Origin: Eubacterium sp. | Lineage (GTDB): Bacteria > Bacillota_A > Clostridia > Peptostreptococcales > Anaerovoracaceae | Assembly (NCBI GenBank): GCA_017425345.1 | Contig: JAFOML010000035.1 | Location: 1-6,114 of the forward strand | Direction of reading: 5' to 3' | DNA: 6,114 nucleotides | Part shown: one piece after another, positions 1-4,156 of the stretch | Layout of the letters: each line of letters begins with the position of its first letter | How positions within the stretch are numbered: position 1 is the stretch's first letter | Program-made: the position numbers and the translations under genes | Notes under the pieces: generated by a model | The model's input: only the letters and a program-made list of their open reading frames with translations | Told to the model about the DNA's origin: nothing | Database searches by the model: none

Positions 1-11
1 ACTTTTTTCAT
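1..11 (-). CDS. Possible start of a gene running off the left edge
   Basis: On the minus strand an ATG at 11-9 is followed by AAA AAA GT, which would read Met-Lys-Lys-Val, and the window then ends. A purine-rich GAAAGGAAG stands just before it and could serve as ribosome binding site. A weak promoter (TTGAGA at 60-55, TAAAAT at 35-30, 19-base spacer) precedes it. Only four codons are visible, so the product cannot be named. It is listed because it is the only hint of what lies beyond the insertion element. It may equally be a chance ATG. Confidence 0.25.
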
Positions 12-99
12 GGCTTCCTTTCGGAGGTTATTTTAGGTTGCGCAATTTTTGCCATCTCAACTATTCTATTTTCTTTCGATTTTTTCCTTGACTTTTCAT

Positions 100-240
100 A
101 GCTGGTCTCCCACCACTTTGCTATGCTAAGAAGTGGGGGCTTCTCGCTCAAGACAGATACTTCTGTCAGTATCAACGAGCTATCCCCGTGTGTCCCACGG
201 TTCTGTTTCTTTGTAATATTATCGTTATGATGCCAGCATC
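100..240 (-). ncRNA. Putative omega RNA (TnpB guide RNA) and right end of the IS200/IS605 element
   Basis: Downstream of the tnpB stop, the minus strand holds three successive foldable units: CCGTG-loop-CACGG (200-186); a nested stem with CTCGT/GCGAG outside (179-175 with 147-143) and GATACT/AGTATC inside (173-168 with 161-156); and a terminal hairpin (139-109) in which CCC-ACTT pairs with AAGT-GGG across a bulge. The motifs CACGGGGATAGCT and GAGAAGCCCCCACTTCT resemble right ends that I recall from clostridial IS605-type tnpB elements. In this family the transcript covering the tnpB 3' end and the right end is processed into the omega RNA, whose guide is the flanking DNA just past the element. 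The exact 3' border is not visible: it lies somewhere between the hairpin foot (109) and a TCAA at 91-88. The 5' border inside tnpB is a guess. Confidence 0.65.
109..139 (-). repeat. Terminal imperfect hairpin of the IS right end
   Basis: The bases AAGTGG (131-136) pair with CCACTT (113-118), and GGG (137-139) pairs with CCC (109-111), with a bulged A at 112 and a 12-base loop. IS200/IS605 elements carry a subterminal imperfect palindrome at each end, which TnpA recognises as single-stranded DNA. No matching left-end hairpin is visible upstream of tnpA. Confidence 0.65.
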
Positions 241-1322
241 CTTATGGCTTCATCCCGGATATTGATCGCTGCATTTACATCCCGATCCAAGGTAACACCA
301 CAACTGCACTGATAGACTCTATCGCTCAGACTCAGGTCCTTCCGGATCCTGCCGCAGCTGCTGCATCGCTTGCTCGATGGAAAGAAGCGATCCACTTTCA
401 CAAGGTCTCTTCCTCGTTCCTCCATCTTGTATATCAGCATGTTTCGGAACATGCCGTATCCATTATCCATCACGCTCTTTCCAAAATGCATGCTTCGGCC
501 CATCGCCTTCATGTCGATGTCTTCCACCCCGATCACATCATACCGGTCGGCCAGATCTCTGCTAAGCTTATGCAGAAAGTCCTTCCTCTGATTCCGGACC
601 TTCTCATGACAGATCGCCACTTTCCGTTTCTGCCTGGCGTAATTACGGCTTCCTTTCTCACAATGACTGAGTTTCCGCTGTTCCCGGGCCAGTCTCTCTT
701 CTGCCCTGCGATAGTACTTCGGATACGCAGCTCTGCTTCCATCCGAAAATACCGCCAGTCCGTCCATCGCATAATCGATCCCCAGGCATCGCTTCTCTTC
801 CCTCTTTCCTTCCGCTTGGCTTTCACGTTCCGGAACTTCGAACAGAAGTGCTGCATAGTATTTCCCACTTGGCTCTTTGCTGACTGTAACGGACTTCATC
901 TTCCAATCTTCCGGGATCTCACGATGTACCTTGATCCTTACCATACCGACCTTCGGCAGACGGATCCTCTTACCTTCTGTCCAGATGTTTCCGTTCACCA
1001 CGTTCGTCGTATAGCTGCGCCTGCTGTGATGCTTCGACTTGTATCTGGGATATCCCATCCCCTTCCGATCTCTGTGGTTTCTGAATGCTGTTTCAAGATC
1101 GAGCTGCACATTGCACAGTGCAAGGGAATCCACTTCCGACAGCCACGGATACTCCTTCTTGTACATCGCCGGTCTCGGCCTTACCGACTCTCCCAGTACA
1201 TCCCCCATCATCCGATCGTTCAGCATCCTGTTATACAGGAAACGGCAGCATCCGAATGTCTTCTCCATCTGCTCTTTCTGATGTGCATTCGGCCGGATCC
1301 GGCACTTCACCGCACGATTCAT
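225..1322 (-). CDS. tnpB: TnpB RNA-guided endonuclease (IS200/IS605 OrfB)
   Basis: This is a 365-residue TnpB, about the normal length. The N-terminus (MNRAVKCRIRPNAHQ, then CCRFLYNRML at 25-34) is typical of the family. The RuvC nuclease residues are all present: Asp183 in GIDYAMDGL, Glu267 in GVEDIDM and Asp348 in LDRDVNAAINI. The zinc ribbon is complete, with Cys320-x2-Cys323 and Cys339-x-Cys341. TnpB uses an omega RNA made from the element's right end to cut DNA beside a target-adjacent motif, which favours retention of the element. The frame is open for 34 further codons upstream, but those codons overlap tnpA and are unlike TnpB. The ATG at 1322 has a GGGGGAG ribosome binding site and overlaps the tnpA stop as ATGA, suggesting translational coupling. 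No frameshift or internal stop is present, so the protein looks functional. Confidence 0.93.
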   Translation of the reverse strand: MNRAVKCRIRPNAHQKEQMEKTFGCCRFLYNRMLNDRMMGDVLGESVRPRPAMYKKEYPWLSEVDSLALCNVQLDLETAFRNHRDRKGMGYPRYKSKHHSRRSYTTNVVNGNIWTEGKRIRLPKVGMVRIKVHREIPEDWKMKSVTVSKEPSGKYYAALLFEVPERESQAEGKREEKRCLGIDYAMDGLAVFSDGSRAAYPKYYRRAEERLAREQRKLSHCEKGSRNYARQKRKVAICHEKVRNQRKDFLHKLSRDLADRYDVIGVEDIDMKAMGRSMHFGKSVMDNGYGMFRNMLIYKMEERGRDLVKVDRFFPSSKRCSSCGRIRKDLSLSDRVYQCSCGVTLDRDVNAAINIRDEAIRMLAS

Positions 1323-1672
1323 CTCTTCTCCCCCTGACTCTCGATATACTGTCGGATCACTTCGATGGGTGCTCCCCCGGCGGTCATCAGACAGAAACTT
1401 TGGCTCCAGAATGCGTCCTTCCATAGTTTGCTCCGGATCTTCGGAAATTCTTTCTTCAGAAGTCTGCTGCTTGCACTTTTATATGCATTGATGAACTTGC
1501 TGATCTCTGTGGAAGGGATCGCGCGGAACATGACATGGACATGATCCTGATCATGGTTCCATTCTTCCAACGTGATCCCGTATCCCGGTGCGATCCGCTC
1601 AAAGATCTCTTTTCCTCTCATCGATATATCATTATCGATGACTTTCCGACGATATTTGGTGACCATGATCAA
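1319..1672 (-). CDS. tnpA: IS200/IS605 Y1 (HUH) transposase TnpA, 5'-truncated
   Basis: TnpA moves the element as single-stranded DNA through a covalent tyrosine-DNA link. With the TTG at 1672 as residue 1, the metal-binding HUH pair is His44-Val-His46 (in DQDHVHVMF) and the catalytic tyrosine is Tyr109 (in VIRQYIESQ). TKYRRKV at 5-11 is the usual first-strand motif. Family members normally have some 12-20 residues before the YHLxxxTKYRR segment. Here only GALLIYYY can be read back from the TTG before a stop at 1699-1697, and there is no ATG and no ribosome binding site. The listed start is therefore nominal, and ATG at 1666 is an alternative. Catalytic residues survive, but translation probably depends on the overlapping LytTR gene (41 bases) or is poor. 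It may be a pseudogene. Confidence 0.8.
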   Translation of the reverse strand: MIMVTKYRRKVIDNDISMRGKEIFERIAPGYGITLEEWNHDQDHVHVMFRAIPSTEISKFINAYKSASSRLLKKEFPKIRSKLWKDAFWSQSFCLMTAGGAPIEVIRQYIESQGEKR

Positions 1673-1991
1673 ATAGTAATAGATTAAAAGCGCGCCTTAC
1701 GCGCAGCGAACTGTCCCTTCCGAGGGTGAGCTCCCGGCCGTTCCGGAACACCACCCTGCACTTCTCAACCCGGCGCACCTTAGTCAGGTTGATGACGCAT
1801 CCATCCAGGCACCGAAAGAAACGACTGTCCAGATACTGCAGCACGTTCTGCATCTTCCCGTACATCACGTACTCCCGTTTCTCTGTACAAACATGCAGCT
1901 TCCGGCCCTCCCGCTGAATCATCAAAAGATCATCCGTGTCCACGACAGCGCTTACGCTCCGCGTTATGACCGGCAGACCGTTATTCTCCAT
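1632..1991 (-). CDS. Small LytTR-domain DNA-binding protein, 3' end altered by IS junction
   Basis: The 119-residue protein is a LytTR domain almost from end to end. DDLLMIQREGRKLHV (21-34) matches the usual 'I.yIe..gr.i.i' opening. YGKMQNVLQYL (44-54) is the linker helix, FFRCLDGCVINLTKV (58-72) is the most conserved block, and NGRELTLGRDSSLRVRRAF (84-102) is the end of the domain. LytTR domains bind DNA through beta strands and usually sit behind a response-regulator receiver domain. No receiver is present, so this belongs to the stand-alone kind common in Firmicutes. The last 12-14 residues are read out of frame through tnpA and are not LytTR-like, so the native C-terminus was replaced when the insertion element joined. 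The start ATG has a TAGGGGA ribosome binding site and its own promoter upstream. The target genes are unknown. Confidence 0.85.
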   Translation of the reverse strand: MENNGLPVITRSVSAVVDTDDLLMIQREGRKLHVCTEKREYVMYGKMQNVLQYLDSRFFRCLDGCVINLTKVRRVEKCRVVFRNGRELTLGRDSSLRVRRAFNLLLFDHGHQISSESHR

Positions 1992-2024
1992 AATTAATTC
2001 CCCTACCGCTTTTGTTTGGTTTCT

Positions 2025-2053
2025 ATTATACCATCAGCACGGTCTGATAGACC
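2025..2053 (-). promoter_or_regulatory. Extended -10 promoter of the LytTR gene
   Basis: On the minus strand TATAAT (2030-2025) is preceded by TGG, giving the extended -10 form TGnTATAAT. The -35 position (about 2053-2048, GGTCTA) is a poor match. This fits a promoter that relies on the extended -10 or on an activator. The leader to the ATG at 1991 would be about 25-30 bases. Confidence 0.65.
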
Positions 2054-2054
2054 G
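2040..2054. promoter_or_regulatory. Inverted repeat over the -35 region, candidate operator
   Basis: CGGTCT-GAT-AGACCG is a perfect 6-base inverted repeat with a 3-base centre, placed over the weak -35 of the LytTR promoter. It is not followed by a T-run on either strand, so it is not a terminator. A regulator binding site is the simplest reading. Known LytTR sites are usually direct repeats, so autoregulation by the neighbouring protein is uncertain. Confidence 0.4.
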
Positions 2055-2101
2055 CCTAACTTTATGCATTTCCAAGGAATCCCATTCCGGGTTTCTGCAC
2101 A

Positions 2102-2134
2102 TAAGAAAAGAGCGGATCCATCAGGAACCGCTCT
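2102..2134 (-). terminator. Intrinsic terminator of the gmk-rpoZ operon
   Basis: On the minus strand AGAGCGGTTCC (2134-2124), loop TGAT, and GGATCCGCTCT (2119-2109) form an 11-base stem with one mismatch, followed by TTTTCTTA. It lies about 20 bases after the rpoZ stop and separates the housekeeping operon from the LytTR gene, which has its own promoter. Confidence 0.88.
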
Positions 2135-2152
2135 GTGACAGACTCTTATGAT

Positions 2153-2446
2153 TTACTCAGCTTCCTCTTCCGGAGCTTCTTCCGCAGCTTCTTCCACTAC
2201 AGCTTCTTCTGCTTCCTCTTCCGCGCCTGCATCTACGGCGCTGTCAATCGCGTCTTCCCCGCGCTTGTAGCTGATCAGATCCTCTGCGAGCTCATGGGCC
2301 GCAATGGATACCGGCTTGTTAATCGCGGTGTCGGTCATGGCCGGCTTACCGTCGATCAGGTCACGCGCGCGCTTGGCTGCCGTGATCACCAGTGTATATC
2401 TGCTGTCAACCTTCTTACGAATCTCATTAATCGATGGATATAACAT
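2153..2446 (-). CDS. rpoZ: DNA-directed RNA polymerase omega subunit
   Basis: The omega subunit binds the beta' subunit and helps assemble and stabilise RNA polymerase. The N-terminal core MLYPSINEIRKKVDSRYTLV (1-20), the following TAAKRARDLIDG (22-33) and the NKPVSIAAHEL segment (43-53) are characteristic. Length is 97 residues, of which about 74 form the core. Residues 75-97 are a low-complexity acidic tail of 13 Glu with Ala, Val and Pro. The start overlaps the gmk stop by one base (TAATG), and an AGGGAGG ribosome binding site lies within the end of gmk, so the two genes are very likely translated together. A strong intrinsic terminator follows. The assignment is secure. Confidence 0.95.
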   Translation of the reverse strand: MLYPSINEIRKKVDSRYTLVITAAKRARDLIDGKPAMTDTAINKPVSIAAHELAEDLISYKRGEDAIDSAVDAGAEEEAEEAVVEEAAEEAPEEEAE

Positions 2447-3075
2447 TATATTTCCTCCCTGTAGCCCTTCAGCAATTCTTCCATATTATCCGCCACGCGG
2501 CTGTGCTCCGCTGTCACGATCGACTTGACACAGTCCATAGCCTCTGTCAGGTCTCCATTCACGACAACGTAGTCATAATCTTTCATCGCGGTGAGTTCCT
2601 CCCGCGTCTTCGACAGGCGAAGCTCGATGGTCTCCGGACTGTCCGTCCCACGTCCGGTCAGTCTCTGCCGGAGCACTTCCATGGAAGGCGGCAGAATAAA
2701 GATAAATACACCGTCCGGATAAACCTTCTTGACGTTCCGTGCTCCTTGAATATCGATCTCCAGGACCACGTCCACGCCGGCCTCAAGCTGTTCCAGAACC
2801 ATCGCCTTAGGCGTTCCGTAGCGGTTGCCGTATACCTCCGCATGTTCCAGGAATCCGCCGTCTTCGATGGTCTCAAGGAAGGTTTCCATCGTCACAAAGT
2901 AGTAACTGATGCCATCCTCCTCCCCATCTCTCGGGGCTCTGGTCGTCATGGAAATGGAAAGCGCCATTTCCCCCGGCTCACTCTCCTCTATTAATCTGCG
3001 GCTGATCGTACCTTTCCCTGCCCCGGAAGGCCCGGAAATCACGAACAGTTTTCCGGCACGCTTATTTGCTATCAT
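2446..3075 (-). CDS. gmk: Guanylate kinase
   Basis: The enzyme phosphorylates GMP to GDP with ATP, an essential cytoplasmic step toward GTP and dGTP. At 209 residues it has the usual length. The P-loop GPSGAGKGT lies at 15-23 with Lys21. SMTTRAPRDGEEDGISYYFV (42-61) is the GMP-binding segment with Arg46 and Tyr58/Tyr59. FLEHAEVYGNRYGT (about 75-88) is the conserved substrate-binding turn, and EIDIQGARNVKK (about 105-116) carries the catalytic-centre aspartate. RGTDS (about 142-146) belongs to the lid. The ATG at 3075 is preceded by AGGAGAGGAG. The gene follows yicC after 77 bases and is joined to rpoZ. GTP is the precursor or target of the alarmone made by the synthetase at the right edge, though nothing in the sequence links their control. 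Confidence 0.96.
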   Translation of the reverse strand: MIANKRAGKLFVISGPSGAGKGTISRRLIEESEPGEMALSISMTTRAPRDGEEDGISYYFVTMETFLETIEDGGFLEHAEVYGNRYGTPKAMVLEQLEAGVDVVLEIDIQGARNVKKVYPDGVFIFILPPSMEVLRQRLTGRGTDSPETIELRLSKTREELTAMKDYDYVVVNGDLTEAMDCVKSIVTAEHSRVADNMEELLKGYREEI

Positions 3076-3107
3076 CCGGCCACTCCTCTCCTAATCGTCA
3101 ACTATGT

Positions 3108-3136
3108 ATTGTAGCACTATTTCAGCCGTCTGACAA
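3108..3136 (-). promoter_or_regulatory. Probable promoter of gmk-rpoZ in the yicC-gmk gap
   Basis: On the minus strand TTGTCA (3136-3131) and TACAAT (3113-3108) are separated by 17 bases, and TGC before the -10 gives an extended -10. Transcription would start near 3101, about 25 bases before the gmk ATG. No terminator is visible between yicC and gmk, so gmk-rpoZ can be made both from here and by read-through from yicC. Confidence 0.65.
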
Positions 3137-3152
3137 GACCGGAATCGCCCTG

Positions 3153-4037
3153 TTATTCAATATTCTGGACCTGTTCGCGGATCTTCTCCACCTCTGCCTT
3201 GATCTGCAGCATGAGGCTCGTGATCTCGAGACTGTTGGCCTTGGAACCGATCGTATTAGCCTCACGGTTCATCTCCTGGACGAGGAAGTCCAGTTTCTTT
3301 CCGTCTGCACCCTTGCTCTCGCAGATGATCTTCTTCATCTGATCCATATGGCTCTTGAGACGGGTCAGCTCTTCCGTGATATTGCACTTATCGGCAAAGA
3401 CCGCTGCTTCCACCATGATACGGTCTTCCGGGATCTCTACGGCTCCGTCCAGCAGTTCGCTGATACGCTCCTTGAGCTTCTGCGCGTATTCCTTAGGAAC
3501 ATCTTCGGCGATCTCCTCGATCTGCGCTGCGAGATCGCGGATCAGATCCGCGCGCATCAGCAGATCCTGCGCGAGCTTCTCCCCTTCTATGGCGCGCATC
3601 TTATCCAGGTTTGCGGCCGCTTCTGCCGTCGGGGTCAGGATGCAGCGCATCATCTCTTCCTCATCCTCCACATCCGGGATCTGCTTGAGCACATCCGGCA
3701 TGGAAGCGAGCAGACGGATATCCACCTCTCCCTTCAGATCATACGTCTCCTTCATCAGCTTCAGGTTCTCGATATACTGGCGCGCGACGGGCTCGTTCAG
3801 GCGAATGGTCACATCGCTTTCCGTCAGGTTCTCCACCATGACAGAGACATCCAGCTTACCGCGTTTCACAGATTCTTTGATCGTCTTCTTGATCTTATCT
3901 TCTACAAATGAATAACGGCGGGGCATCCGGATGCTGATATCGTTATACCTGTGGTTCACAGACTTGATCTCTACGATCACACTGCGCTTTCCATCATTGT
4001 ATTCACCGCGTCCGAATCCCGTCATACTCTTGATCAT
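3153..4037 (-). CDS. yicC: YicC/YloC family endoribonuclease
   Basis: This is a full-length member (294 residues) of the YicC/YloC family. Some members, such as E. coli YicC, have been shown to be endoribonucleases acting on structured or small RNAs. The N-terminal signature MIKSMTGFGRGE (1-12) and EIKSVNHRYNDISIRMPR (23-40) are diagnostic. MRAIEGEKLAQDLL (147-160) starts the central helical part, and the C-terminal domain (DUF1732) has ITEELTRLKSH (220-230) and FLVQEMNREANTIGSKA (251-267). The ATG at 4037 has an AAGGAGG ribosome binding site and a good promoter in the divergent region shared with rqcH. In B. subtilis the order is yloC-remA-gmk-rpoZ. Here gmk follows directly and remA (DUF370) is absent from the gap. 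The RNA substrates in this organism are unknown. Confidence 0.93.
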   Translation of the reverse strand: MIKSMTGFGRGEYNDGKRSVIVEIKSVNHRYNDISIRMPRRYSFVEDKIKKTIKESVKRGKLDVSVMVENLTESDVTIRLNEPVARQYIENLKLMKETYDLKGEVDIRLLASMPDVLKQIPDVEDEEEMMRCILTPTAEAAANLDKMRAIEGEKLAQDLLMRADLIRDLAAQIEEIAEDVPKEYAQKLKERISELLDGAVEIPEDRIMVEAAVFADKCNITEELTRLKSHMDQMKKIICESKGADGKKLDFLVQEMNREANTIGSKANSLEITSLMLQIKAEVEKIREQVQNIE

Positions 4038-4072
4038 GCTCTATTCCTCCTTCGAATCTCTTCCGATAGCTC

Positions 4073-4101
4073 ATTGTAACACAATGCATTTCAGATTACA
4101 A
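4073..4101 (-). promoter_or_regulatory. Promoter of yicC with palindromic -10 region
   Basis: On the minus strand TTGTAA (4101-4096) and TACAAT (4078-4073) are 17 bases apart, and TGT before the -10 gives an extended -10. The start would be near 4066, about 30 bases before the ATG. The -10 is part of a perfect inverted repeat CATTGT-AAC-ACAATG (4072-4086), which could be an operator. Confidence 0.68.
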
Positions 4102-4109
4102 TTCCGACC

Positions 4110-4138
4110 TTGCAGAAAGCCGGTCCGGACGATATAAT
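4110..4138 (+). promoter_or_regulatory. Promoter of rqcH with a very short leader
   Basis: TTGCAG (4110-4115) and TATAAT (4133-4138) are 17 bases apart. Transcription should begin near 4145, leaving about 12 bases before the ATG at 4157. Those bases are almost entirely the AAGGAGGAG ribosome binding site. The -35 boxes of this promoter and the yicC promoter are only 8 bases apart, back to back, so the two polymerases would compete for the same stretch. Confidence 0.72.
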
Positions 4139-4156
4139 CGGAGGAAGGAGGAGACT

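Larger units (their letters stand above)
100..1687 (-). mobile_element. IS200/IS605-family insertion sequence, left end missing
   Basis: The element contains tnpA then tnpB on the same strand with a 4-base overlap, as in ISDra2-type elements, followed by a structured right end. The left boundary is abnormal. Instead of 50-100 bases of left-end DNA with a hairpin and a tnpA start codon, the TnpA reading frame emerges directly from LytTR coding sequence around 1675-1690. No upstream ATG exists in the TnpA frame, which is closed by a stop at 1699-1697. I infer that a deletion removed the left end and the first codons of tnpA. The element probably can no longer transpose by itself. Both borders given here are approximate, since these elements make no target duplication that would mark them. 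Confidence 0.75.

Noticed and set aside
88..127. Plus-strand promoter (TTGACT at 88-93 with TATGCT at 122-127)
   Set aside because: The spacer is 28 bases, no plus-strand gene follows, and the region is explained as the IS right end.
225..1322. TnpB as a nuclease-dead TldR-type repressor
   Set aside because: All three RuvC acidic residues and the zinc ribbon are present, so a catalytically dead regulator is not supported.
486..1337. Long plus-strand open frame (283 codons)
   Set aside because: It is the antisense of tnpB, with a composition of Ser/Pro/His/Leu typical of a shadow frame and no family resemblance.
1323..1424. Upstream extension of TnpB by 34 residues
   Set aside because: The extra residues lie in tnpA-coding DNA, do not resemble TnpB, and the ATG at 1322 has a proper ribosome binding site and the usual ATGA overlap.
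3066..3911. Plus-strand open frame (281 codons) opposite yicC
   Set aside because: It covers a securely identified gene on the other strand, has no recognisable motif, and reads as antisense of yicC.
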